A stretch of DNA of 64,000 bases from Flaccisagitta enflata (Eukaryota; Chaetognatha; Sagittoidea; Aphragmophora): the NCBI GenBank assembly GCA_965153355.1, contig OZ231126.1, positions 82,026,001 to 82,090,000 on the forward strand, given 5' to 3'. Positions 12,155 through 24,319 of the stretch are shown here, piece after piece (within the stretch, counting starts at the first letter, position 1; each line of letters begins with the position of its first letter). The position numbers were made by a program, and so were the translations under genes. The notes below the pieces were generated by a model, which ran no database searches, was not told where the DNA came from, and worked only from the letters and a program-made list of their open reading frames with translations.

Positions 12155-12375
12155 AGTCGCGTGCTACGCGACTCTACACCCCGCTATGTCGGTCCGTTGG
12201 TCGGTCGGTCGGTCGGACGGTCGGTTGGTTGGTTGGTTGGTCGGTCCCCTTTTTACTTTTTCGGCGTTTTTGAGCTTTATGAGCATACGGCTCCTGCCAG
12301 GATGCCCTAGTGACCTTCTCCAGCACTGCTCCTGCCCACCCGCACGCGACTAGGGTAGCCGTGTATCCGGCCTTG
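12155..12375 (+). mobile_element. Hairpin-ended element, stem variant AGTCGCGTGC
   Basis: The 5' end is AGTCGCGTGCTACGCGACT, then CTACACCCCG and a GTCG/GTTG tract. The 3' end is CCCACCCGCACGCGACT, then GTATCCGGCCTTG. The 3' stem equals the reverse complement of the 5' stem. Confidence 0.75.
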
Positions 12376-12439
12376 TTTAATTAAACAGTGGGTTTTTGAG
12401 TCATTTACCTCATTTATACATATAAGATCATGTAAGCGC

Positions 12440-12860
12440 CTTTTTTTGGGCAGCGGCCCAAAAGAGGCCAATGACCAATGCTTTCACACATAGGGCCAAT
12501 TTCTACTCCTCTTTCTCCTCCGTCCGCCCCCCCCTCATGGCTCCCACTCCTGCCTTGAGGCTCCCATTCCAGCTTCAAGGCTCAAATCCCAGCTTTTAGG
12601 CTCCAATTTCAGCCTAAAGACTCCAACCTAAAAGACAAAGCTCTGGAGCTTTAGAGGCCCCAATCCTGGCCTCTTGACTCAAATTTCAGCCTTGAGGTTC
12701 AAGTCCCATTATCATAGCTCAAACCCCAGCCTTGAAGCCTAAAGCGTGGCCTCAAGGCTCAAATCCCAGCCCAGCATAGGTCATTGGCTTCTTCAGGGCC
12801 GCTGCCTCTCTCATTTCCATATCTAACATACACTAACTTAGGGGCAACGGGTACCGCTGA
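12440..12860. mobile_element. GGCAGCGGCC foldback element with CTCCCAGCCTN minisatellite
   Basis: GGGCAGCGGCCCAAAAG opens it and CTTCAGGGCCGCTGCC closes it, followed by GGGTACCGCTGAGCAT. The interior is repeated CTCAAATCCCAGCCT-like units. Confidence 0.55.
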
Positions 12861-13047
12861 GCATCTGACGCTTTGGCGACTTTTTCATCATTACTACACA
12901 GGGTGAGTCTACTTGACTGAATTTGATCTGAAACTTCTCCAAGAGGAGGTACATGTTGATACAGGATACACCATTGTAGTAGTTGCACCATGTTTGTTGC
13001 TGTTTGACTGGTTTTACAATGCAAGGAATTGAAAAAGCAAAAAATTC

Positions 13048-13197
13048 AAATGGAAAGCGATTAATTTTGTGTTCTTTTCCAGATCCACTTTGTCAGGCTG
13101 ATGATTTTCATAATGCATGTCTCTCTCTGCTTTTGCTTTGCCATTAGCCTGATGAAGTGTATCTGGAAAAGAACATATAATTAATTGCTTTCCATTT
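13048..13197. mobile_element. 150 bp hairpin MITE
   Basis: AAATGGAAAGCGATTAATT at the left is inverted at the right (AATTAATTGCTTTCCATTT), with ~35 bp arms that include TTCTTTTCCAGA and its complement. Confidence 0.6.
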
Positions 13198-13525
13198 CCA
13201 TTTCTCACTTTATCATTAACTCACATTGTAGGACAAGTCAAACAGCAATAAATATGGCAATATCAGGAACTACCAGTACCATCAATTATCAAAATATTGA
13301 GCGACTTTAACTCAATATTCCCATAGATTTGGCCTTTTCACCTAGGAAGAAGAGGAAAAGCCTATGTTGAACCAATGGGGTACCACGGATTATCCATTGC
13401 ACTCAATCAATTAGCACCGCCACCCCCTTCAAATAAATTGAGCTACAAACCTCAACTTGGGTACATTCTAAAAAGTAGCCGCAGATCTTTTGAATGAGCC
13501 TAAGTTGAAGTCTGTAGCTTTTTAT

Positions 13526-13554
13526 GTTTGGGAGCAGTATGCTCCCAAACATAA
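13526..13554. other. Perfect hairpin, 13 bp stem and 3 nt loop
   Basis: ATGTTTGGGAGCA, GTA, TGCTCCCAAACAT. No gene is adjacent, so I do not call it a terminator. Confidence 0.6.
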
Positions 13555-13964
13555 TGCTATCTGAACAATAAAAGTTTTTTTTTCTCCAAGAAATTTGTTG
13601 GCTCATGCTATGGATAAAGTATGGGCCAAACCTTAAGAAATTGCGGTAAAAATGATTTTCAAGATTAATTCTAGCGGTTTTGGAAATCTGATTTGCATGG
13701 TCCCTACATCACCCCCCAAGAACTCCAAAACAGCCAAAAATTTTGAAAATTGGAAAAAAGTTCCTTTTTGGCAGCGACTTTTCTTAATTTGTGCCACCAC
13801 CCTTTTTCATCTGCAGGGAGGTGGTGGCGCCAATTAATTAAGGTACCAGGTCAAATTCTTTTTAAATGGGTCCTCTATATATGATTTTGAGCTATATCCT
13901 TTTGATAGAGATTTTTTCTCTGAATTCATAGTAAAAGGGTGAGAAGTCGCAAAAGCAGGCAGGC

Positions 13965-14180
13965 AGCGGCCCCAGGGGGTGACCTGTGCTTCATACATGT
14001 TGGGAATTTTCTCCTCCTCCTTCTTCTCTCTCTCTGTCCCCCACTCAAATCCTCCTCTCTAGGTTTGGGCCATGAGACTGAAATTTGGGCCTTGAGACAA
14101 CAATTTTAGGTGGGGGGGAACGTAGGAGAAGGAGAAGGAGAAAATTTCCCAAATATGTGATAGCATAGGTCATCGACCCC
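13965..14180. mobile_element. Short GGCAGCGGCCCC foldback element
   Basis: GGCAGCGGCCCCAGGGGGTG and TTCTCCTCCTCC at the left are answered by GGAGAAGGAGAAAATTT and GGTCATCGACCCCTTCA at the right. Confidence 0.5.
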
Positions 14181-14187
14181 TTCAGTA

Positions 14188-14435
14188 GGCTGACTGAAAA
14201 AATGGTAAATTTTCCTTGCGGGAGAAATGTGAACATTTCCATCATAGATAATGACTCTAAAATCTGTTGATAATCTAATAAAGTTTACTCACGACCGCCA
14301 CCTATGTTGTATCCCATAGAAAATGTATTGGAAGGATTTTGGCCATTTCTATCATTTATTATATTATGATGGAAATGGTCACATTTCTCCCACGAGGATG
14401 ACAAGGTCCAAGTTTTAACATATTTTCAGTCACCC
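14188..14435. mobile_element. TA-flanked MITE, 248 bp
   Basis: GGCTGACTGAAAA at the left and TTTTCAGTCACCC at the right, flanked by TA. The arms also share GGGAGAAATGTGA and its complement. Confidence 0.55.
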
Positions 14436-15460
14436 TACCATTCAGGGCCAGGGTCTCACATGAGGGTATCCTTACAATTATGATGACGATTCTAGGTTAT
14501 TGTCGCTTATCATTTTGAGGAATGATGGTACTGGTTTTTGCTGTTTGAGGGGTTTCAGAACAAGTAAAACCACCTGTGAGTTTAATAAAACATTTTTGAA
14601 AGAAAAAAGCCTTAAACAACCAGCAGATTCCATTAATGATGACTATTTACGTATAAGGCATGTGACGCAAAAACCCACTAACAATCATCATCTGTATGTT
14701 TAAAAAAAAAGAAAACCAAATCAGTTTTGGGGCTTTTAAAGTCTTCCTTAATGCATTGTGGGTCAAGGCAGAAAAATAAAGAATGGCATCTAAAAAGATT
14801 TCCATTCTGTAATACAATGCCACGTGTAAAAAGGTCTCTAGCAGTTTAATGTCTAATTGGCAAACAAAGTCTGGAAAAGTTGCTAAATTCAGCGACTTCA
14901 CAACCAAAGAAAGTTGTTAAAATCAACAACTTTACAACCATTGGAATGGCAAGGCTCAAAAAGTGCTTTAAAGTTGGTGAAATCAGCAACATCAGTGAAA
15001 TCAGTGAAGTTGTTAAAATCACCAACTTTAACACAAAAAACGTTTTTTGCCAGTTTGTGCTGGTTTAAGAGGAGTAGTATCCCAATTTCTTTTAGTTTTT
15101 TCATTGTCACCATTATGGGTGGTTTTGAGGAAAAAATGGTGAAAATCAATGATGACGTATTTTGAGAAAGACAAAGAAATGTCATTTGGTCCAAATCTTT
15201 TGACCGTGAAATCCACTTATACATTGTCTGATTTTGTATCGATAGGTGACCAAAAATATTTGCCTCTGATTTTTCCATCTTTGGTAACGTGTTTGCTGAC
15301 AAAAACAAGAGGGATTCAAGATTTTTTGGAAGAAGTTAAGGAAAAAAAATGGATTAATATTCCAGTACCACCCACTTTTTATGACAGCTTTAGAGTCAGC
15401 AAAGTCGGTAACTTCACAACAGGGGTTGGTAAAGTTACCAACTTCATCTTTACCCAGCTG

Positions 15461-17690
15461 TCAATTCCATCAATTACTGAATATCAGTCAAGACTGGTGT
15501 CGTGGTGAGCCAACCGCGGACAAGGTGAAATTCATCAATTTCAAATGTTATTAAATTGAACAAAACTATACATTGTTATGTAGCATACCTATTATCATAT
15601 ATGAATTGATATTTGGATTTTCTTATAAAAGCTCATTTCTCATACAAATTAGGCCTAAAAACACAGAGGAAGGAGAAATATAAGATGTGAACCCCCCTAA
15701 AACTGTAGCACCCCCCCTTACAGCTCAAACTACAGCAATAAATAATAAATTTAATGTTGCTAATTAAAGCTTATGATTATACAAGTGGCGCCACCAGAGC
15801 GATTTTGCAATTTCCAATCCAGTCTCAAATTATAATAAAAAATCCTTCATTTTATAAACTTATAATAATAGTTAATTTCAATACTTTATTATGTTATATC
15901 TTGACTTAAAAAACAAAAATAAAAAATCGCTCTGGTGACGCCACTTGTATTAATATAAACATTTTTTCTCTACCTTTAGAATGTCTATAATCTAATTGGT
16001 TAGAGCTGTAGGTGGGGGTGCTACAGTTTTCAGGGGGTTCACACCTTATATTAACCTTCTCTCTGTATTGGCAATCTAATTACTTGAAAATTTTGCTAAA
16101 TACAATAAATAAATCAATATGATAGTAAAATTTTTATTGATAACTTTCAAACAATCATGTGCGATCATGTTTCTGATTTTTTTTTCAATTTTTTGAATGT
16201 TTGAAAAAAGTCTCTATAAGTACTATTTCTGGCTAGATGAGCTGTTGGAGAAAAAAATTTCTCCCCCAAGCTCCTTATGATTCCTGTAACGAGGAATCTT
16301 TAAAGGAAGCTTCATGCAATATTTCAACCAGATCGGACAACTATTTTAGAAATTATGTCATTTTTTCATTTTTTTATCTGGTAGACTGGTTGGTGTGGTT
16401 GGACGGCTTGAAATTGTTTAGGTCGCACCGGAATTTAGGCCAAGAACCCTCTTGATGTGGGTATCAACCATGCAAAATTTCATTGGCCCAGCTCAAATAG
16501 TTCCTGAGATGTGCTAATTTGAATTTTTAGAAGTTTCACTAAATCAAGGCACGTATTGGTGTGTGAGGCGCTGTGTGGAAGTTAAGACTTGAAATTTTAC
16601 ATGCAAGTAAAGAATTTGTCTCTCTTTCCCATCATGTAGAGGAATTTTCCATCAATCATGTTACTATGCCGTGGCATAGTGAAAATTGAAGTGTGACACA
16701 AGTGTGACAGCTACAAAGAGGAGCACCCCTGAATTGTAACATCCACAGAAATAATGATTTCTCTGAAAAGAATGGAAAAAATCCTTGAAAGTTGGAGGGG
16801 AGGTCCTTCAACTAGTTGTTAATGCAATGGAAAAAGAAAAATTTCTTAATGTTTGAATAATGATAGGCTCACAAAAAAAACTGTCTACCTAACTCACTTT
16901 TAGTAAAAAATTACAGAAAAATAAAGAGGAAGAGTATTATGATTTAAAATTATTTTTTGTCATCTTACAGTTAAAATATTGAGTTCAAACTTTCTACACA
17001 TGTCAACAGATGGATAGTGATTGCTAAAAAGCTATAGGATGACCCCATTGACATTTTATGATTAGTTAAACTTGCATTTTGCTTGCAAGGACAGAATTGG
17101 GACAGGCCAAAGTCGACCCTCCTACCCCTGTTTTGGACCCCATAGGGGCAGTTGGTAGGGTTGAAACTGGTTTGGTATGGCGCACCAGATAGTTACTAGT
17201 TAGGTACAGGGTCCGGCAAAATTTTAGGCTGCAGGAATTTTCATTGGCTTCCTGCCTACAATAGAATTGAATAATATTCAAATGTATTGATACATTCTAG
17301 GTTTAGAATTACAAATTTATTTAAAATCTCTGTCAAATCCAACTGATTGGAAACTCCAAAAAACAGAATTTTGATGTTCAGATTAAATTTTTTTTTTCTC
17401 CATATTTTCATAACAAATTTTTCATATATTTTTCTCTCCTGCCTACAAAAATAGTTTGCTGCCTACGAGCAATGCTCGCGTGCTCGGGCACTTCGCCGTA
17501 CCCTGGTTAGGTATGCCACCCAACCTTTGTGACCTTATGCATTTCAGCAGAAGAAGCGTTAACACTTCTACAATAGTGTAGAGTCAGGTTTTCTCACGCG
17601 CATGACAATGCTCGGAATCAACCTCAAATCACTCACGTCCAGACCTAACTACATTTGTGATTTGTCACTCGGGTCTACTTATGTCGGGGT
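15461..17690. other. Intron DNA with a nested MITE; no gene
   Basis: Apart from the nested inverted-repeat element at 15663-16066, the stretch holds AT-rich sequence. One block (16,200-16,510) resembles 7,930-8,180 (CATGCAAAATTTCAGCC-type words and a GGTTGGTTGG tract). No coding signal. Confidence 0.5.
15663..16066. mobile_element. Element within element: ~64 bp TIRs around a TA-flanked MITE
   Basis: The outer ends ACAGAGGAAGGAGAAATATA and its complement carry GTGAACCCCCCTAAAACTG. Inside lies 15782-15947, CAAGTGGCGCCACCAGAGCG with its inverted end, flanked by TA on both sides. Confidence 0.65.
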
Positions 17691-19629
17691 GCAAACAAAG
17701 GCAAAGTTTCGGTTTCAGTCTCTTTCTATAGCTATATTAATGACCAGATTATAATTTCCTAAATGAAATATATAGTTTTGTTGTTTAGAATTATCTTTTT
17801 AGTTAAAGAAAACCTAGTATGATTAAGGCATTGCTTCGTTTTATTGATAAAGACAAGAAATGATCACTCAAAGTAATTTGTTCTTTCAAAATGCTAGAGC
17901 AAAAATTCAAAACCTATATTTCAAAATCTTAAAATTTCAAGACTTGAACAAATTGGACAATTTTGTATTTCTAAGAACATGGCCCTCATCTTATGTGTTC
18001 TTAGAATAAGGCCATGTTTTTGAAAATGAAAAATTTTACAATTAGAGAGAGTCTTAGAATTTTTCCCTAAGACAAGTCAAGTTGCAAAAGCAATTTTTTT
18101 AGAATTCCTTCATTTTTTATCCCCTTTTTACTTTCTCTGCATTCTTTTTTATCTACCCATGCTTTTCCACGCAAAATTAAAATGAATACAACATAACGAT
18201 TACATTTTTTTATGAAAAAAATCTAAATCAATAGAATTTAAAATATTGAAAAAATTGATTTGACTCATGAAATTTGGTCTTTGTTGCACCTATAACGAGG
18301 TTGTTTTAAACTGAATATGAGGGGCTGTTTCTACAGCATCCCTAGATCCCTGTTGACATTACTAACTTTATCAACTAGCAACGGCAATCACAATGATGGC
18401 AAGCTGTATGAAGAAATGAACAATACTGTCAACACATCTGGACAAGTACCCTGTATTTTTCAGTTTACTTAAATTTTTTTACCATATTTGATAGATCTGC
18501 GTTGCTGAAGTTCTGATTGGAAAATCTTTATATCCTGTTATTTTTGTCATTTTGACTGCTCAATAAGATTTTCACGTACAGGTTTTTTTTCTCTAGATGA
18601 CCTATAAGGGAAGGTCATATTGCGAACCTTGATGTATCTTTATGTAAGTTGGCAAAAACACTTGAGATGCTATTTGTGAAAGATTGAGACCTTGCGCGAC
18701 CTTCAACTCCTTGTATCTTCATCGTTCACAAAATGAAAAAAATCATGAAAAAAAATTGAACTGAGTTTCCTCTACGATTTAACCAGTTCGATATGACAAT
18801 CTTCTCCCCCTAAAATCTCCAAAAGCAAGTTTCTATACCCATTTTATGTAACGCGAACTTAAGCAATCAACTGTCAAGCAGTCTTCATGCGGTAGGGTAC
18901 AGAGAGGCTATGACGTCATATCGGCCAGGGGAAAATGAAGTGCTTCACCCCACTTTTGCATCAATAATGGACTAATCATCCATCCACAAATGTTTTCATT
19001 GCTCAAGTTGTCACTGGATAAACCTGATATGTATGTCTGTTTCATATTTTATGCTTTAAGTTGCCTTTTGATAAATAATTTTCGCAGCAAATGGCAAGAA
19101 AATGAAGATTTTTTGTAAAATTTTGTTGACATTTTTCTCTATTTTCTGAGGTCGAAATCATAGGAAAGCCACAACCAATAAAAAAATTTTGCATTTTCAA
19201 AAACATAGTTCTCTCTAAAAACAATTTGGGAAGAGAAATATGATCTTTGTTTTTTCATTTTTTCATTTTCTATGCAAACTTATAATTTCGACCAACCCCA
19301 TGTCAGTGACAAAAAAGAAATTTGTAGAAATTTTCGATAAATCTTCCTCAATAACATAGGCTAAATCTTAGTCTCTTGCTGAATGGATGCAAATTTTGCT
19401 TTCAAATATTGTGCATGTCTTATCTCAATCATTTCTATTCACTTGATTTTATATTTTCACTCCTCTATGTTTTCTATTTTGACCCATTTTGATACCCTAA
19501 ATGTTGGCTTCGTGGGCACGCTGACCTATGCAGGGTGACAAGCAAAGCGAAGCAGTCAATTTTTGTAATGTTGGCGATAAGGTCAGAATGCGGATTGACT
19601 TTTTTCATCTATAAAATGATATTCTTCAT
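17690..19629. repeat. Outer left palindrome arm (blocks P, Q, R)
   Basis: Three consecutive blocks recur inverted in the same outward order on the right. P (17,690-18,600) corresponds to 59,946-62,070. Q (18,600-18,930) corresponds to 57,770-58,089. The inner end of R, including GTCAGAATGCGGATTGAC, corresponds to 57,679-57,770. Part of R (18,930-19,330) also resembles 61,150-61,770. P itself is a repeat with a second, direct, diverged copy at 24,540-25,150 bounded by GAGGTGCAAA and its complement. No coding signal. Confidence 0.65.
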
Positions 19630-20410
19630 TAGAGGTCAGATACACTGAAACTATCCATTTGGCTACTCCATCCAGGAGTGTTTTTCTTTCTAAACATATA
19701 AATTTAAGTCCCCGGGGCCGTGGAAGGGAGTTAGGACGCAATTTCAAGGTCGCGCATATCAGATTTTGCTCAAAAAAATCGTCATCTCACAAGTATAAAA
19801 GTTGAAATACCCCTCTATCTTTGTAAGCACACTACTTCTAAACGAAAAAAGATAGAAGATCGCGCTTGGCGACATTTTAAAGAACACAAAAAAATCTTTC
19901 ATTTCATCATGAATTTTGTCTAAATCGGTTGAAAAACAACCGAGTAACTAGCTTGCAAAGTTGGATGAAGTTTTAATAAACTTAAATAATTACCTCAATT
20001 TTACCCCTAACTTTGTAAGATTGTCATTTCTAAACGAAAGAAGATAGGAGATCGCGCTTGGCGCCATTTTAAAGAACACAAAAAGATCTTTCATTTCATC
20101 ATGAATTTTGTCTAAATCGGTTGAAAAACAACCGAGTAACAAGCTTGCAAAGTTGGATGAAGTTTTGATAAACTTAAGTGAATACTTCAATTTCAACCCT
20201 AACCTTGTGAGAATGTCATTTCTTAACGAAAAAAGATAGACGATCGCGCTTGGCGCCATTTTAAATAACGCAAAAAAATCTTTCGTTTCATCATGAATTT
20301 CATCTAGATCGGTTGAAAAACATCCAAGTAACAAGCTTCCTAAGTTTGATAGTTTGAGTCAATCATAGTTTTTCAATTTCACCCCTAACTTCTTGATCAA
20401 TCAGCCCTCA

Positions 20411-20695
20411 ATTGAAGCTGAACCCTCAATTGTATCAGTAATCGAAAGAGTGAATCTAGTCCTTTCTCTCCTGTTGGCATGTGTGTGGTTCTGTTCATAC
20501 AGAATTGAAGACGCAGCCTTCCATCAGATTAAGTTGCATGAAGACCTTTTGAAGTTCAAGAAAGCAAGCAAAACACAAGAAAAAAAGCTAGCTGATGCCA
20601 TCATCGACAAAATGTCCAATCACTTGTGGTATAAGGCGCAAGAATTTGTTGTTTTTGCGCTGGTCTCAGATCTCGTAACAAATGATGATAAATAG
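20411..20695 (+). pseudogene. Uncharacterised protein family, N-terminal part of a broken copy
   Basis: An open stretch of ~95 codons runs SVIERVNLVLSLLLACV to NHLWYKAQEFVVFALVSD and stops at the border of an inserted foldback element. From memory, HLWYL.E..V..AL.D followed by a C-terminal TNDxAERGVxL motif marks a widespread family of uncharacterised invertebrate proteins; this is recollection, not a search. The continuation lies at 22,062-22,368 in the same orientation. The copy sits inside the 4.6 kb long-TIR element, so it looks like a captured or passenger gene, now dead. Confidence 0.5.
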
Positions 20696-20755
20696 CAGCC
20701 CAAAGGCAGTAAGTGGTCAGCGGTACCCATGCCCTGCTTGAGTAGTATGTGATTT

Positions 20756-21960
20756 AGGTTGAGGGGGAGCAGGGCAGCGGCCCCGAAGGGAATTAAGTCC
20801 TGTAGAACACAGAGGAATCTGTCCGTCTGTCTGTCCATCCATCCATCCGTCCGTCCTTCTGTCTGTCCTTCTGTCTGCCTTCCTTCTGTCAGGGATGCCA
20901 TGTTATCCAAGTTCTCATAGAACAACATGGAGAAATGACAATAGTCGCAGAAGTGTTAGATGGTCAGCGGTACCCGTGCCCTGCTGAGTAGCTTGTGCTT
21001 GAAGTTGAAGGAGGAGCAGGGCAGCGGCCCCGAAGGGGTTGATGACCTATGCTTTCAAATATATGGGGCCAATGGGGGATTTTCTCTTTCTCCTCCTCCT
21101 CCTCCATCTTCTTCTCTCCCCTCCGAGGCCTAAATTCCAGTCTCAAGGCCAAAATCCCAGTCTCAAGGCCCAAATCCCAGCCTCGAGGCTAAGATTTGGG
21201 CCTCGAGGCTAGGATTTGGGCCTCGAGGCTGGGATTTGGGCCTCAAGGCTGGAATTTTGGCCTTGAAACTGGGATTTTGTCCTTGAGACTTGAATTTAGG
21301 CCTCAAGACTGGGATTTGAGGGGGGGGATGAAGAAGAAGAAGATGGAGGAGGAGGAGGAGGAGAAGGAGAAAATCCCCCATATGTGTGAAAGCATAGGTC
21401 ATCCTCCCCTTTGGGGCCGCTGCCCAAAAAGTAGTAAATGAACAACGGTACCTATACCCTCCAAAAGTAGTTGGTTAATTTGAGGGGGGAGAAATCCAGC
21501 ATCTGAGCCTCAGAGACCAGTTTCTTAGTCTCAGAGGCCAGGATTTGAGTCTCCAAGGCCCGGCTTTTGAGGCCAGAACCTAGGACTCAGAGGTCAGAAT
21601 ATGGTTCCCAGAGATCAAGATCTGGGTCTCTTAAGGTTAGGGTGTGGGTTTTAGAAGCCAGAATCTGGCTATCCGAAGCCAGAATTTAGGTTATAGGGGC
21701 TAAAACTATGGAACTCAGACAAGAATTCAAGTCTTCTACGCAGATTTAGGCCATTTTGCTTGGATTTGGGCTATTTGGCTTGGATTTAGGCCATTTTGCT
21801 TGGATTTGGGCCCCAAAGGCGACAAAGCCTTGAGGATGGGGAAGGGGAGAGGGAGGTAAGAATGGATGGATGGACGTACAAACGGACGGACGGATGGGCA
21901 GATTCCCCCTGTGTTCTACAGGACTTCGTCCCCTTTAGGACTGCTGCCCAAAAAAGCATT
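20756..21960. mobile_element. Cluster of GGCAGCGGCCCC foldback elements
   Basis: Ends occur at 20771 (CAGCGGCCCCGAAGGG, then CTGTAGAACACAG), 21,017-21,432 (a complete element whose ~50 bp ends carry GACCTATGCTTTCA and its complement) and 21,880-21,955 (CCTGTGTTCTACAGGAC, CCCTTTAGGACTGCTGCCC). The interiors are inverted minisatellites of about 20 bp, CCTCGAGGCTGGGATTTGGG on one side and its complement on the other. They interrupt the pseudogene at 20,695/22,062. Confidence 0.6.
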
Positions 21961-22061
21961 AGCATCTGTCATAAGTCTTCAGCCTGGTGGCCAATGTAAA
22001 CCTGGTAGAGTAGAGATGCCAAAGTTAGTGCCAGGTTGTACTCTTACATCACATGTTTGCC

Positions 22062-22368
22062 CCCAAAGTGTTCTTTTCTTTGGAGTTTTAGGGATAAATT
22101 GTGCTTTCTTAGATGAACCGATATCAAACTGGCCCAACTTACCACCATATTAATAGTTTTGCAAGTTTGTTAAGAACCTTCCTTTTACTAACAACCACAC
22201 GGAGCATATGATCAAGCAAACTTCCGATTTTGCAAACTTTGGCCCTACCAAAGAGAGCGAATTTCAGGATTTGTTGCAGGCAGTTGATTGTACCATTGCA
22301 AGAGTACCGTGTACGCGTGCAAAATCGGCGCTGGTTACAGCTTCAGAACAAACCCATGTTTCGAATTG
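22062..22368 (+). pseudogene. Uncharacterised protein family, C-terminal part of the broken copy
   Basis: One reading frame gives SVLFFGVLGINCAFLDEP, then two adjacent stops (TAATAG at 22,150-22,155), then KFVKNLPFTNNHTEHMIKQ and SEFQDLLQAVDCTIARVP. The order (a LLGIxxxFL block, then FVxNLxxTND, then LLQxV) matches my recollection of the family named at 20,411, which makes the two parts one gene. The two in-frame stops and the insertion upstream show it is not functional. Function unknown. Confidence 0.5.
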
Positions 22369-22671
22369 AGTATTTGTATCAGCACAATCTCTAGCATTGT
22401 ATTGTTTTAGTATGATAGGTGTATTTCAAGCATTTATTGTTTTGATATGGTATTTGTTTTAGTATTCTACGTTTCAAAAAACATTTTTCTTGGAAGCATT
22501 TTCCATTTTCGAGTATCCTATATTTTTTGTTCACCCTTTAAAAGAAAAAAACTTGAAAATGAAACTTGAAGTAAAAACTTTTGTAATTGAAAAAAATAAT
22601 CGCAAAAGCGTTAGATGGTCAGCGGTTCCTGTGCCCTGCCTAAGTAGGTTGTACTTGAGGTTGAGGGGGGA

Positions 22672-23152
22672 GCAGGGCAGTGGCCCCAAAGGGGTCGCTG
22701 ACCTATGCTTTCACACATATGGGGGATTTTCTCCTCCTCCATCCCTCCCCCCTCAAATCCCAGTCTCGAGGCCCAAATCCCAGCCTCGAGACTCTATCCC
22801 CAGTCTCAAGGCCAAAAACTCAGCCTCAAGGCTCAAATCCTAGCCTGGAGGCCCAGTTCCCAGCCTTGAGGCCCAAATCTCTCAAGGCTGGAATATGGGC
22901 CTTTTTGCTGAGATTTGGACCTTGAGGCTGAGATTTGGGCCTCAAGGCTGGGATCCGGGCCTCCAGGGTAGGATTTGGACCATGAGGCTAGGATTTGGGC
23001 CTTGAGGCTGAGTTATGGGCCTCAAGACTGGGGTTTGAGCCTCGAGGCTGGGATTTGAGCCTTGAGACTGGGATTTGAGGGAACGAAGGAGGAGAAAATC
23101 CCCCATATGTGTGAAAGCATAGGTCATCAACCCCTTCGGAGCCGCTGCCCAA
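22672..23152. mobile_element. Foldback element with inverted minisatellites
   Basis: The left end GGGCAGTGGCCCCAAAGGGG, then GACCTATGCTTTCACACA, is mirrored by the right end TGTGTGAAAGCATAGGTC, then GGAGCCGCTGCCC. The left half repeats CCCAGCCTCGAGGCC units and the right half GGCCTTGAGGCTGGGATTT, so the whole element can fold on itself. Confidence 0.7.
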
Positions 23153-24319
23153 AAAGAAGAAATAAATGCGCGATAAAGCTTGACAACTTCTTGTCTCCTA
23201 TCATTGCACACTACAACTATGAAAGCGACTCTACCTATTCCATGATCCATTGATTGGTTCTTGCAGAAAGCTCAAGTCAATAACCAATGGATTTGTTTAA
23301 TTTTTCTACTATCCTTGGGTACTTTCAACTACAATTGAGCTCTATAGAGACTATGTGCTCTTTGAAATGGCGCCAGCACATTGTTCTTTCTCTCGGACTT
23401 GTGACTCTAGAACTGTGTCAGTAATTTGGTCCATTGGTCTATTGGTCCGTCGGTCTGTTGGTCCATACCTGTATTGAAATGTTGACTGTTTTTTGCTATA
23501 GTGCCCCTGCCCATCCCTCCGCGACTGGGGGGAGGGTATACAGCCTTGAAAGCTTATAATTTGATTGTTATTCAACGAATTGAGATGAAATTCATGAGAT
23601 AAAGAAAGATTTAATGTGCTCTTTAAAATGCCGCCAAGCGCGATCTTTTATGTTTTCTGGTTTAGAAATGACATTCTTTTAAAGTTAGGGGTGAAATTGA
23701 TGTAATTATAAGAGTTCAATCAAACTTAATCCAAGTTTGCAAGCTTGTTACTTCGTTGTTTTTCAACCAATTTAGATGAAATTCATGAGGTAAAGAAAGG
23801 ATTTTTTGAGTTCTTTAAAATGGCGCCAAGCGCGATTTTCTATCTTTATTCGTTTAGAAGCAGTAAGCTTCCAAAGTTAGGGTTGTAATTTATGTAATTA
23901 TAAGAATTCACTCAAACTTCATCCAAGTTTGCAAGCTTGTCACTTCCTTGTTTTTCAACCAATTTAGATGAAATTCATGAGGTAAAGAAAGGATTTTTTG
24001 TGCTCTTTAAAATGGCGCCAAGCGCGATTTTCTATCTTTTTTCGTTTAGAAGCAGTAAGCTTCCAAAGTTGAGGGTGCCATTGATCCCTTGCAATATTGA
24101 TACCATGGTTTTTGATCACCAAAATGAGGAATGCGCGAGTTGAAAATTGCGCCGGTGATCCCATTCTCGGCCCCGGGGGCTTCAGTCTATATATGTAGAA
24201 AGAAAAACACTCCTGGCTGGGGTTCCAATATGGATAATAACGGAGATACCGATTTCTATTCTTCATGTGTGCTAAATTTTTTTCCCTTCCCTCGTATTTC
24301 CCGCTTTTTTGCCCTTTTT

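Larger units (their letters stand above)
19630..24256. mobile_element. 4.6 kb long-TIR element (Mutator-like character) with captured gene
   Basis: It is flanked by TATTCTTCAT on both sides (19620-19629 and 24257-24266). The same site occurs once, uninterrupted, at 57,679-57,688 in the mirrored arm: an empty site. The ends are inverted repeats of about 0.7 kb. They share CCAGGAGTGTTTTTCTTTCT and contain three ~192 bp tandem units on each side (ATCGCGCTTGGCG near 19859, 20051 and 20243; its complement near 23636, 23831 and 24021). A 9-11 bp target duplication with long inverted repeats is the hallmark of Mutator-like elements, so I infer that class. No transposase is seen. The interior carries a broken gene (20411-22368) and nested foldback elements. 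Confidence 0.7.
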
